Positions 9,997 to 21,911 of a stretch of 64,000 bases of DNA are shown here, piece after piece. Each line of letters begins with the position of its first letter. Within the stretch, counting starts at the first letter, position 1. A program made the translations under genes and the position numbers. The stretch comes from Styela clava (Eukaryota > Chordata > Ascidiacea > Stolidobranchia > Styelidae): assembly GCF_964204865.1 (NCBI RefSeq), contig NC_135254.1, forward strand, positions 1,803,001 through 1,867,000, read 5' to 3'. The notes beneath the pieces are model-generated. The model ran no database searches. It was not told the DNA's origin and saw only the letters and a list, made by a program, of their open reading frames with translations.

Positions 9997-11994
9997 ATGG
10001 ACTTCGTCAAAATTATTTTGTTTATCTCTCTCATCTGTGGCTTGCGTGCGAAGCTAAAAGTTCCGGGTAAGATTTGTGTCAAATAAAATTACTAAATAAC
10101 TTATCCGTCGTCTGGTACCATGAATTCTAAAATATAGGAGCATTTTAAATCATTCGCAAAATTTACCACATTGATTGTGTAGCAACATCCATAATTTTTG
10201 GTGCATGATGTCGTTAAATTGAATTTGAAAATATCACGTTTCATTTTTGACAGCCGGAGCCTGCGTTACCAAGATCGTGAATGGAAAACTCGTCCAAGTT
10301 GGAGATTGCAAGGTGAAATGAAGCCGCTATTTTTGTAATAGGTGTTTACGTACTTTGTCTCCAAGCAAGGCTTTAGGAAAGAGGCCATTGATACTCTTAG
10401 AACTGCTATTTTTGAAGTGACTCAAAGCTTTTTTTTTCTGAAATGCCTGAACAATTTTTAATCCGACTTCTGAATGTCACCCGACTAAAATAACTTACTT
10501 ATTATTATAACTTTACTAATCATCTGCATTTATTTTACAGAAAGACGATGGATCCGGTAAGTTTGAGTCGTAATTACGCAATGGTGTAAAAATATTCTTG
10601 ATGTGTAAGATAGTTAAAGTATACAATATGTAAAAATTTATTACGGTCGTCGATGGAAAAAAAACTGTGGACAATATAAAACGATGAAAACTGATTTAAA
10701 ACGAATTAACCTACACACAATTGAAATCAGACATTTATTTACAGAAATCGCCAGATTGATACAGAAGGGTCTTGATGAAAAGAAAAAAGCTGAAAGTAAT
10801 TTATATTTGTGATTTCTGATTTACAATTGACTACAATATATATGACACACCCGCCAAAGCATTAGTATTTGATTCACTTAAATTTCAAGTATTAGAACCT
10901 GATTTGTCACTGAGTGATTAACACAACCCCTAGTCGGTTACGACTTCGCCCGCCAACCATGTATCTAAACTTGATAGCTATTATAACATCTGAAACAGAT
11001 TTGTTATGTCGTTTTATTTAGTTTTCGTCTTATCAACTTTACCATCTCCAAAATTTTTAGATTACGGTATTTCCAAAATTTCTATGTTGAAAGAAAGTCT
11101 CATTGAATGAGCAAAGCGACAAAATCATAATCTCAGATTGATAAAATATTATGAAATTTTAATAAAAATATTCAATGACAACAATATTGTTGCTTTCAGT
11201 TAAATGTGACGTCACATATAAGTCAAAATGCTTCCGAATAGTTGTGTATGGTACACAGAATGTCACCTTCAATAACGCCGAACCAATCTGCAGATCAATG
11301 TACAAAGGAAAACTCGCGAACATTTACGACCTCGCGCATTACCAGTCACTTCGCACTTCCTTGCGTTCACTGATTCCTGCTGGCGAGGAATGGATTGAAA
11401 TCTGGACTGGAATGGAGTATAAGGTCAGTTAATAGATCACAACCTCAGCAGAGTTTGACTCATTTTTGTAAACTTCACCGGGTTCAAGGTTGGCTCCAAG
11501 CTTGTCTTTAATAAAATTACCAAATAATGAGCAGGTTAACGATGGCTTATGATTTATTAAGAGATTGGATTAGAAAAACTCAATATTATTGTAACTTCAA
11601 ATATACTGTGACGTCATAGACGAACAGTTTGAATGATATATATATTCGCCGAATATTTCAGAATTTGTGATATTTCCAGTAATTTTTGGTTTCCACTCAT
11701 TTTCATGTAGTTTTCAACACATCACTTGCCATACTTCGTCTGTGATGACTACCTCTATTATGAAATTCATCACTGAAAGCAAATAAATAATTATTACAGA
11801 ACAATCAGCTTTTGCTGTCAAGTGGAGAACCAATTACTATAGCAACTGAAGTGTGGATTCCTAATTACCCGAAAACCGATGCATCGTGGACAAATGTCGG
11901 TGTTCAGGCTGTTAAAGATCCAGAGAATGTATCTCAGGGAATGTACAATTATTTCCCATCCTGGTCACTCCACGGTGTCATCTGTGAAATATAA
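9997..11994 (+). CDS. Secreted C-type-lectin-like protein C, intact
   Basis: The exons are 9997-10066, 10254-10312, 10541-10556, 10745-10795, 11200-11423 and 11800-11994, all with GT-AG borders and consistent phases (1,0,1,1,0), giving 204 residues. Residues 1-16 are a signal peptide. Exon 2 encodes a segment with two cysteines 15 residues apart (ACVTK to GDCK). The 16-nt exon 3 gives KDDGS. Exon 4 gives a helical EKKKAE segment that may aid oligomerisation. The lectin-like fold carries C-x7-C, then ICRS, WTGMEY and the final ICEI. NVT and NVS are possible N-glycosylation sites. The EPN/QPD and WND calcium-sugar motifs are absent, as is the usual second disulfide pair, so classical calcium-dependent sugar binding is doubtful. 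The poly(A) signal is at 12214-12219. It is probably an extracellular recognition protein; the ligand is unknown. Confidence 0.78.
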
Positions 11995-13145
11995 AACCAG
12001 CTCCAAACCTGACAGAACTCCGTTGACGGACTGAATGATATAAACGACAAAGAGTTCTCACTTTTTATTACTTACTTATATATATTATTCTTTTACTAAT
12101 ATTAACCGTATAACCCATGCTTTGAATTAGTCGCCTTGTCTATTGAACTTTTTGCTCAGAAAAAAAAATTCATAGCTGTCTCCTTGTGATTTCTGTATAT
12201 AACCGAAAATAATAATAAATATTGATTCGATCATTTGTGAGTTTGTTACTACTTTGTCAATTCATGGGAATCTACCAGAAAATGAAATGAACAGTAAAAC
12301 AGAAAATTACTCGTGTATGTATGCGTGTAAAATGACCACGCCTACCATATCTTGGGTTAGGGCAGGTATATTAAGATGGTTACAGGCACAAAAAGTTGGT
12401 CATTGGTTTTATGAAAAGCGTTGTTCGTTTCGCGCAAGCTAGCTGTTGGGGCATTGGAACGTCCTAGGCATGGATAAAAAATTGGACTCAGGTATAGACT
12501 TTGCAAAGCAAGGGATTGGAATTACTCGCACATACTAGATTAAATTAATAACTCGTTTTGCGTGCCGCACACCATTCAAAAGTGGCGCTTCTCCGCGGGT
12601 CGAACAAGTTTTTTCTTCCTGGCTGACGAGAAGAACAGCCGGTAGTAATGGCTGACATAAATATTTCGAAGGCAAAAGTGGGCGGTAAAACACTTCATTA
12701 GACCGGATCCCTCTTGCGGTTCGTAATTTCGACGCCCTAGTTTATTCAATATGCCCGACATACAACTAAGAACACTCACAGTTAACGAATAATTTTTTTG
12801 TCTCGTTAGTCGGCAAACGCTATAGCATATGTCGTAAACGATTTATGAGTACGAGTCTTTCGGGCAAAAAAATCTCATTTTTTAACAATTTTTGAAGATG
12901 TTCAATGAATGCCTTATTATATACAGTATTTAGATATACCACAATGCATTGCCGTAAAACAGAACATACTAACGCACAGGGTAATAGGGTGCAACAAAAA
13001 TATTCTGTTCTTTAGTTTATTTCATATATACCACAGGAAGTGACGTCAAACAAAACACCACACGCGAATAAAAACTGCTTTCAACTTCACAAATATAATA
13101 AGTGAATGCAGTTTGGATGCTGCGTCATGCGGGTGTTTTTATGTT
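11758..13145 (+). repeat. Segmental duplication unit, partner of 1-1388
   Basis: Near-identical to the window start (offset 11,757). It includes the last exon of lectin C, its 3' UTR and the P4 module. The high identity suggests recent duplication or gene conversion, compared with the older divergence of the exons further upstream. Confidence 0.85.
13033..13048 (+). promoter_or_regulatory. ETS/CRE site, module P4, with no gene behind it
   Basis: An intact ACAGGAAGTGACGTCA. About 100 bp downstream the sequence jumps to a lectin 3' UTR, so this promoter module has lost its gene. Confidence 0.45.
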
Positions 13146-13345
13146 TTATTATTTATTACTTACTTATATTATTCCTTTACTATTATTAACCGTATAACCC
13201 ATGCCTTGAATTGAAACTTTTTGCTCAGAAAATGAAATTCATAGATTTCTCCAAGTGATTTCTGTATATAACCGAACATGATAATAAATACTGCTTCGAT
13301 CATTTGTGAGTTTGTTATTATTTTGTCAATTTATTAGAATCCATT
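13146..13345 (+). pseudogene. Orphan lectin 3' UTR, scar of a deleted lectin gene
   Basis: From about 13148 the sequence matches the 3' UTR of lectin B (from 3728 on), including the phrases TTAACCGTATAACCCATGCC and ATGATAATAAATACTG with its poly(A) signal. No lectin exon precedes it: the P4 module is joined directly to it. In the A-B interval the same two points are separated by 2.3 kb that hold the whole of gene B. A deletion between short T-rich matches (TTTTTAT) would explain it. Confidence 0.7.
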
Positions 13346-14937
13346 AGAAAAGGAACCGTAAAATGAGATATTACTCAAGCGTGAAAAAAAGACCACGCCT
13401 ACCATATCTTGGGTTAGGGCAGGTATATTAGGGAGAGAATCTCTGAAACAAACTTAGTTCAGTAGTAGTTTGATAATTAAGTGCTTTGCTTGAGACCCAT
13501 ATTAGATAAATAAAAATCAACTTCGCGAGGAGGCTCATAAATACGACTAGGCATAATTATCATTTATTAGATTCAAATAAAACGTTATTCAACAAAATTC
13601 TACCAAAGCCTGTAGAATATGACTCAGCATTATTTGAACAGCTAGAAAGCACACTTGCGTCTCTAGTTTCTGAATCAGCGATTCCCAACCAGGGCCCGCG
13701 AGTGGTTTTCAAACGGTGGGACGCGCCGCACAAGGGATGGCAGAAATTTTTTTGAAGGGTCGTGAAGCCAGTTAAAAACAAAAATATTTGTTAGATTTGA
13801 TCTTTTTTACATTTTTTTATTGTTTAGAAATTGCAGAGAGATGTTGTGCTTGCTGGTATTTTTATTATCTGTTTTTGTAGCTTATTCTTATCTAGTTATT
13901 TTTGAGGTGAGGTTACTTGAATCGCAAATGCGTAGTTTCCCAGCCTGCTCACCTCGATATGGAGTGGGGGAATGAGAACTTCAAGTTCTGACTCCAACAT
14001 ATTGGAACCAACGCTTTAACCTCTGAGTCATCGCGACCACCTAGTCTAGCCTGAAGTTAAACTTCATTGACTGCCAGAAAACACATGAACTTTCGTACTT
14101 CAGTTTATGCAGTAAATGACCCGAATCTTTCCAACGCGGCTAGACAAAACATAAACGCGACTCGGCTTAATATAGGGTGTCTAAATTTTTTAAAATTACA
14201 AACAGAATTTATCGACACCATATATGGTTTGGCCCCCACAGATGTTCTGATGAAGTAAAAAAATACTTCAATAATAATTACTGGTTATAAAATAAAATAG
14301 TTATATTGAGAACTGACTCTATGGACACCCTGTATAGTGTAATTCACATCCTAAAAACCGTATTTTTTAAATTTTTTTTCTCAAAAATCCATGCCTTTCT
14401 GAAAATAGTAATGGCGGATTCCTGATTGTTTCCATAGTTATGTAATGTTCATACAATTAAAAAATAATCTTCTTTTTTCTGATTTTTTATTCCGTGAACA
14501 ATATATATCAATATGCAATGTTTTTTGGTTTATTTTATCCAATAATTTACAATTGTAATAGAAAAAAATAAAGAGAAAAATAAATGCTTTACATCACGAA
14601 ATAAAAATATTGTAATTGAACAATCCAGACTCGACAAGTAAGTACAATCCAGTTATTATCGAATTCTAGTTAAATGACTGAGTTTTTTTCGAGTTGCAAG
14701 GTTGCAGACAGATCGCGGTGAATCGGCCCGAATAAGATCAAGAGAACTCAACATAAAATGCTTGGCACAAATCGGAATGACTTCCAATTCCCCCAAAAGC
14801 GCGGCAATGGGTCACAAATAGTCTTTATTGGTCGATAAAAGCCGACATAAATCGGAAACAGCAGACAGTTATTTGAAATGACAAAAATGCTCGCGATTGA
14901 CCAGAAATAACAGTTGGTAGTCTGAACCAGACCTTCC
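13346..14937. other. Duplicated lectin 3' flank
   Basis: Parallels 3920-6230 with indels. It holds a fused pair of hAT-like remnants (13675-13910), whose inner ends are lost, and the TA-flanked MITE at 14171-14338. It lacks the 455-bp insertion seen at 5687. No gene was found. Confidence 0.55.
14171..14338. mobile_element. TA-flanked MITE, flank copy
   Basis: Same insertion as 5030-5231, shortened by small deletions. The right end is GGACACCCTGTATA. Confidence 0.55.
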
Positions 14938-15277
14938 TAAACTGGGGGTCACGACCCCCTGAGGGCCGCGCAACTAATTTGAGGGGTCGCAAAGAGTACA
15001 TCAATTTCACACAAAGTACTATGCAAAACACTTTATATATCTATTTTACTTTTTTAGACGTTGATTCAAAACACAATTTATAAAACTAGTGCAAAACATA
15101 ATCTTCACGATTTCGATAGAATACATAAAATCAAAGCAGTGCGCCTGCATAACAATGCCGACTTTGATCGTAAGACCCGAGAAGATGAGCGCTTGCATAA
15201 CGAAGCCAAACACAGAGGTCGCGGAAAATTTTTATATATTGGAAGGGGTCGCGAGATTAAAAGTTTGGGAAGCCCAG
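14938..15277. mobile_element. hAT-like non-autonomous element, 340 bp
   Basis: The ends are CAGACCTTCCTAAACTGGG and AAGTTTGGGAAGCCCAG, near-inverted. Flanks are GTCTGAAC (14930-14937) and GTCTAAAC (15278-15285), 7 of 8 matching, as expected for a hAT target duplication. Internal sequence around 15125-15190 resembles, in reverse, part of the 1.7-kb element in lectin D. No transposase frame. Confidence 0.65.
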
Positions 15278-17252
15278 GTCTAAACGTCCAGCCATGGGTT
15301 AAAAATGGGGTGGATTATATGCGTAATAAGAGGCTGTGTCATGGGCTGAAGGCGATTGCTTTCTCAATGAAATATCTGAAGACGGAAGCCAGGTCGTCAA
15401 GTTCTGGTTGCGGAGGCCAAATTTAAACTGTAATATGAATTTAAACTGCAGGCCAAAGTCTTGTATCAAAATTAGGGTTTCCCCGAGGCCGAGTCAAATC
15501 TTTTAACAACATAAAAATTGGAATCGTTTTTAAAATGACTCAGAATTCGGAGTGAGATGCAACCCCGATCATACACAACAAAGGTTGTAGTCAAATAACA
15601 GTTGTTGGCGCCATGGAGACTCATGGTCATCGATTGCAAAACGATGTTTCGATTGTTCGTTTTTTAACGATTATCGAAGATGTTAAATGAATGCTATTTT
15701 ATAAACAGTATGTAGATATACTACAATGTATTGGCGTGCAAGAGAACATACTAAACGCCCAGAGTAATAGGGTGCAACAAAAATATTTTGTTCCTCAGTT
15801 TGTTTTAAATATACCACAGGAAGTGACCTCAAACAAAACTTAACACGCGAATATGAACTGCTTTAAACTGCAGAAATATAAGAAGCGAATAAAGTTTGGA
15901 TGCTGCGTCATGCGGATGATTTAAGTTTCATTTTGTAGATACAGCACGGATACCATGACTGTCTGATCACTTGCTACGGCCAGTCGCATATAGCGTACTC
16001 GTTGATTCTATAAGCGCCTGCCGACCATACAATTCAACGGAGCGTGACGACTGCCGCCAGAACCCCATTTTACCTTGCTTTGAGGGGACGCTGCGATGTT
16101 GCTGTGCATTTGAATGTGGTTTGACGGTAGATGATCTGGAGGGTCGTTTTTTTGTTGAATCCAAATACTGTGCTAAAGTAGGTTTGCCGTAATATGTCAT
16201 TGTTTGAGTTTAAAGGTACACTGTAGGTTAGTTTGACACGATGTTCGGTCCTTTGATGGTACTGCAGTACGGGTGCACCACTACGGTACCGGTACTCAAC
16301 CCAATCTGCAAACAGACCGTGGTAATAACCTGCAACATAATTTGTTAACTTTTAGAAGCAATTGGCAGGCTATACATCCCTGCCTTTGTCTGCGTACTAT
16401 GGGTCAAGTAGACGAACACGATATTTCAAAGCTGGTACGAGTAGCAACAGCTCGAATTCTGAAACAGTGCGGTAAGGCGAGCGTCCCCTCGATTATCAGT
16501 GAAAACTTTGGTTATCGATTGCAAAACGATGTTTCGATTGTTCGTTTTCTAACGATTATCGAAGATGTTCAATGAATGCTATTTTGTAAACAGTATGTAG
16601 ATATACCACAATGTATTGTCGTGCAAGAGAACATACCAAACGCACAGGGTAATTGGGTGCAACAAAAATATTCTGTTCTTCAGTTTGTTTGAAATATACC
16701 ACAGGAAGTGACCCTCAAACAAAACTCAACACGCGAGTATAAACTTCTTTCAACTGCATAAATATAATAAGTGAATGCAGTTTGGATGCTGCGTCATGCG
16801 GGTGTTTTTATGTTTCCTTTTTACTTACAGCACGGATAACATCACTGTCTGATCACTTGCTACTGCCAGTCGCATATAGCAGACTCGTTGATTCTGTAAG
16901 CGCCTGCCGACCTGTTTTCAGTGATTGGTTTGGAATCTGGGTGAACTTGATGTCGTACAATAATGGTTGATAGGTGTTGCATATTCGTTTTGCGTATGTA
17001 TCGTGAACTATATCATGAATACCCCAAAATATATTATTGTCGAAGATTCACCATGATGGTGTTTACAACTAATTTAGCAGTTATCTGTCTATGTGTACGT
17101 AACTGTGTACCAGTGATTACTGTTCTAACTTAGAACAGGCACAGCTGGATATGCCATGAATGTTGCATATCTGTTTTGAATTTGTATATTAAAAAGATCA
17201 GGAAAGTCGAAAAAGGTCTAAAAATACATCATCCTGAAACCAACGAAGAGCT
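15278..17252. other. Upstream region of lectin D with two decayed promoter modules
   Basis: P5 (15816-15832) has TGACCTCA and P6 (16701-16717) has TGACCCTCA in place of the intact CRE, though the ETS core GGAAGT is kept in both. P6 still has TATAAA at 16738-16743; P5 has TATGAA. 16200-16510 is related to 8270-8530. From about 17155 it is the conserved lectin proximal promoter block. Confidence 0.5.
16782..16970 (+). CDS. Candidate small protein, copy 3 (uncertain)
   Basis: A 62-codon frame downstream of P6, sharing DAASCGCFYVSF, LVDSxSACRP, and the end VFxxWFGIWVNLMSYN with the copies at 7917 and 9514. The fourth related region at 15905-16025 is interrupted. The absence of frame-breaking indels over about 43 codons in three copies is the only evidence for coding. 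Confidence 0.2.
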   Translation: MDAASCGCFYVSFLLTARITSLSDHLLLPVAYSRLVDSVSACRPVFSDWFGIWVNLMSYNNG

Positions 17253-17261
17253 TATAAAATA
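17253..17261 (+). promoter_or_regulatory. TATA box of lectin D
   Basis: TATAAAATA lies 91 bp before the start codon, same spacing as lectin B. Confidence 0.55.
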
Positions 17262-17351
17262 AGCAACTTATAATACCTTCGGATATTTTTACAGATATTT
17301 AGTTTATAGCTAAGCATTTAGTTGCGTCATCAAAGCTTTCTGGTAGCAAAG

Positions 17352-20300
17352 ATGGACTTTGTCAAAATGATTCTGTTTATCTCTCTCATCTGTGGCTTGG
17401 TTGGGGAGCCCAAAGTGCCGGGTAAGGTTTGCTTCGAATACAATTACTTGGTTGATTTTAAAATACTGAATTGCAGGCAATCTTCGTCTAAATCCGGTAC
17501 CAAGAATTCTAAAATATAAGAGTGTAGCAACGCCTATAATCTTGGAACAAGTTATCGTTGAATTTATCTTAAAAATATCCCTTTTCGACAGCTGGATTCT
17601 GCGTTTCCAAGATCGTGAATTGGAAACTCGTACAAGTTGGAGATTGCAAGGTGAAATGAAGTTACTATCATCGTCAGGTGTTTTCACTGTTTGACTCTGA
17701 GCTGAGCTTTGGATAGCAGTTACTGTTATGTATAAAGTTACTATTTTTATCAGGTGTTTTGTCTCCAAGCAAGGCCATTGATACTGTTAAATCGAATATT
17801 TTTGGAAGAACTTGAAGCTTTTTTAATTGTCAACCCAATTTTCATCTGACTAATATAATCTAAAGCAGGGCTTCCCAAAGTTTTGAGCTCGTGGCCCCTT
17901 TTGATATTTTAAAATTTTGTGCGGCCCTTGTTCCAGTTCGAAATATTCATTTTTGTTATTTTATTGACACAGATAATTCCCAGCTTTTAGTAGGCCTACT
18001 CAATAACAAAAACAAGCACATATTTACTCAGATTATGGTTACTCAATTATACAATGTAATGGGTGCGAATGTTTTTTGCTGCATAGCAAGTTCAGTCGTG
18101 GCGCAATCTTTGTTTATGCAGGCCTAAATGATGAATTACAATGTCTGACCACCGATGGTCTAGTCCTTATCCGGAATTGTTCACTCTTATTGATCAAACT
18201 TAACATAAGGCATCAGTTTGTGCGTACCAAATTATCAGGGATAAAACTCATGGCGCACCTACACGAAAAATATGCTGCTACAAAATACAACACAATTTAG
18301 TCATCGTTAATATGTACTTTATGCCTTTTAAAGAAAATCAAAGTTAACTTATCTTTCTTATCTCTGCCTAGTTTTTCTTTAAAATGCTAAAAAATTACTC
18401 ATGTTCGATAAACTCGGTTCAGCAAATGAATAAACTGCAGCCTACGAATTTGCAACATGTATGATTTACTTCTTTTGTTACCAGTTGATCCCTACGTAAC
18501 AGAAAGTAAACAATATAGACAATAAAATGAATTTGATTCATATATCAATCATTTGCAGTAATCGGGGACAATAAAACATTTAGAACAAATAAAATATGTA
18601 ATATGTTTTGAGGCGCACTTAGCTAATCGCCTTCGGGAACCGCTAGCTTAGCGATTAAATCCGGCATTGTCATGCAAGCACGCGCAAATCGGGTCTTACG
18701 ATCAGAATATGCATTGTTATGCAAGCACGATGATTCTACCATTTTTCCCCGAAAATATGACCAAGCGTAAATTTCAAAAATAGTTTTAATATAAGCGCTC
18801 CCCTTAAAAAAGACTTCGTCGATAGCACACTTTTTTTACCTAGTCCAGTGAGAATGCGTCGTTTCAATTTTGCTAGGGCGACGCAAAATTTTGCGATGGT
18901 GTTATAATAATTAAGTTTAATTCTGGAAATTTTTTTTTTGTAGACAAAGATTATTTTTCAAGGAGCGTTGCGCACTCCCATCGCCTTTGCGATTTCGTAT
19001 TTTTTATAAAGCAGGCTTTTCTACCATGGCCTATTAAATGTGATTTCACTGAATGTAGTTAGGTTTTATTTGTTCGTTTATAGGCAACTCATTGCAGAAA
19101 AAGTCTTTTATTAAAAGGTATCATTACGTATTTTCACGGGAAGTCGCAACTGGAGAATATTTTTGGGGGGCGTCACAATACAATGAAGTTCGAGAACCAC
19201 TGAGTCCTATTAGATAGCGAGAAATATTTTCCAGTTTAATAATCTATATACGTAGCAGTTATTTTAAATGAAAACGTGTTATTAAATAAGTAAATGAAAA
19301 TCGGTATTTTGTATATTAAAATATCTCGTTATTCTCTAGTCTACATCCCCCCAAAATAAGCCCTAGTGTTATTTTCGAAAGAAAATTGAAGACACTGTCT
19401 TATTTTGGGGAAACACGTCATGAAGATGTATTACCTCGTAATCGTGAAATTTTTGTTTTTGACAAATTTTATATTGTGTTTCGAATCAAGAGACTGAAAA
19501 AGTACAATAGATATAGTACTTCGTGTAAATTTGGTGTTCACTTTGCGGCCCCTAAAGTTCGTTTTGCCGCGGCCCCTAGTTTGGGAAACCCTGATCTAAA
19601 GTAACTTACGTGTTATATTCACTTTACTAATCATCTGCATTTTTTTTATTTATTTCACAGAAAAACGATGGATCCGGTGAGTTCTATGTACTTCATGATA
19701 TATATTATGTTTGAAAATACTTTCGTGACCGTGAACGTATGACAGAATTTTGAGTCATAAATGCGTACACGATGTTCCAAAAATAGTCTCGGCGTGTAAG
19801 ATAGTCAAAGTATAAAGTGGTTAAAAAGTTAAACAAGGTCGTCGATGAAAAAAAAAATGTAAGCAATATAATATGATGAAAACTGTTTTAAACGCCTTAC
19901 CCTACACACAAATGAAATATGTCGTTTATTTACAGATATTCTCAAATTGATCCAGAAGAGTCTTGATGAAAAGAAAAAAGCTGAAAGTAATTTATATTTG
20001 TGTTTTCTGATTTGACTATAAAATATGCCACACCCGTCATAGTGTAAGTATTCATAATATATAAGTATAAGTATTGAATCCTGAGTTGTCACTGGGTGAT
20101 TAACACCACCCCTAGTCGGTTACGACTCCTTCCACTAACCTTGTATCCAATCTTGATAGCTTTTATTACATCTGAAACAGATTCGTTCTGTCGTTTTATA
20201 TAATTGTTGTGTTATCGACTTTTTTCTCTCCAAAATTATTAGATTACAGTATTTCCAAATTTCTATTTTGAAAAGTCTCATTGAATAAGCAAAGCGACAA

Positions 20301-21189
20301 ATTCTTAAGCCAAAATCGTTGCAATATTCTAAAATTTCAATATAACAGATTCAATGACAACAATAATGTTGTTTTCAGTTAAATGCGACTTCAAATACGA
20401 TTCCAAATGCTACAAAGCAGTTGTGTATGGTACACAGAATGTCACCTTCTACGACGCTCAACTAATTTGCAAATCGATGAATAACGGAAAACCAGCGAAC
20501 ATTTACGACCTCGCGCATTACAAGTGGCTGCTCCCTCATCTTCGCTTACTGATACCTGCGGAATGGATTTCTATCTGGACTGGGATGGAGTATAAGGTCA
20601 GTTAATAAATCGCAATCTTAGTATAGTTTGACTAATTTTTGTAACTTCATCGGGTCAAAGGTTGGCTCAAAGCTTGTCTTTAATAAAATTACTAAATAAT
20701 GGGCAGGTTAACGATTAACGATGCCTCATGGTTTATTAATGAATTGGATAATAAGAAAAACCCAATATGATTGTAACTTTAAATATAATGTGACGTCATA
20801 CACGTACTGTGCAGATAAAAAAAAATCTGGTATTTGCCAGATATTACGGAATTTGTGATATTTCCAGTAATTTTTGGTTTTCACTTGCTATACTTCGTCT
20901 ATGATGACTACCTTCACTATAAAACTCAATTTCATTTTCCAACCAATATGTCGGCTGCAAACAGATTTTGAAGCCGTACATTTAATTGTTACAGAACAAT
21001 CAGCTTCTGCTGTCAAGTGGAGGACCAATTACTATAGCAACTGAGGTGTGGTATCCTAATTATCCGATAACCGCTGCATCGAGAACAAATGTTGTTGTTC
21101 TGGTCAATATGGATCCAGAGTATGCATTTCAGGGAATGTTCAATGTTCCACCATACGACTCATTCCACGGTGTCATCTGTGAAATATAA
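17352..21189 (+). CDS. Secreted C-type-lectin-like protein D, intact
   Basis: The exons are 17352-17421, 17592-17650, 19661-19676, 19936-19986, 20379-20596 and 20995-21189 (202 residues), with intact GT-AG borders and the same phases as copy C. Domain order: signal peptide (MDFVKMILFISLICGL), two-cysteine exon (FCVSK to GDCK), 16-nt microexon (KNDGS), lysine-rich helix exon, then the lectin-like fold with C-x7-C, ICKS, WTGMEY and a final ICEI. It keeps the NVT sequon. Exon 5 is the most divergent of the copies, with KWLLPHLRLL where C has QSLRTSLRSL, and last-exon changes such as VVVLVNMDPEYAF. Intron 2 is enlarged to 2 kb by a hAT-like insertion (17866-19593). Poly(A) signal at 21401-21406. 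Calcium-binding motifs are missing, as in the other copies. Confidence 0.78.
17866..19593. mobile_element. hAT-like non-autonomous element, 1.73 kb, in intron 2 of lectin D
   Basis: The ends are CAGGGCTTCCCAAAG and TAGTTTGGGAAACCCTG, near-perfect inverted termini. They are flanked by exact 8-bp duplications ATCTAAAG (17858-17865 and 19594-19601). The paralogous intron of lectin B has a single ATCTAAAG at 2096-2103 in the same context, the empty site. The largest open frames are under 90 codons, so it has no transposase. A hAT-type end (GAACCACTG) near 19190 suggests a nested fragment. Confidence 0.85.
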
Positions 21190-21911
21190 AACCAGCTCAA
21201 AACCTGACAGAACTTCGTTGACGGACTGAATGATATAAACGACAAAGAGTTCTCACTTTTTATTACTTACTTATATATATTATTCTTTTACTACTACTAA
21301 CCGTATAACCCATGCCTTGAATTGTCTGTTGAAACTTTTTGCTCAGAAAATAAAATTCATAGCTGTCTCCTTGTGATTTTTGTATATACCCGAGCATAAT
21401 AATAAATATTCATTCGATCATTTGTGAGTTTATTATTATTTGTCAATTTATGGGAAACTACCAGAAAAGAAATGAACCGTAAAATATGAAATTACTCATG
21501 CGTGCGTATTGACCACGCCCACCGTACCTATGGATATCTCGGGCAAGGGCAGGTATATTGGTGAGAGAACCTATGAAACAAACTTAGTTCAGTAGAAGTT
21601 TGATAATTAAGTGCTTTGGCTGAGACCCACATTGGGCAAATGAATGCGCTAGGAGACACATAAATATTACTTGGCATGATTATCCTTTATAAGGTTCAAG
21701 TAAAACGTTAGTCAGGAAAATAATACTAAAGCTAGTAAAATGTGACTCAGCATATTTTGAACAGCTAGAAACCACTGTTAGGTGTAAAAGTTCTTGAACT
21801 GCCCGTCGCGAGTCAAGTCATTTTACGAGTCATCCGAGTAAACCGCTGAGTTAAATTCCACTGCCGTTAGTTCATGTCGATTCTGAGTCATTCCATGCAT
21901 TGTCTTTATAA

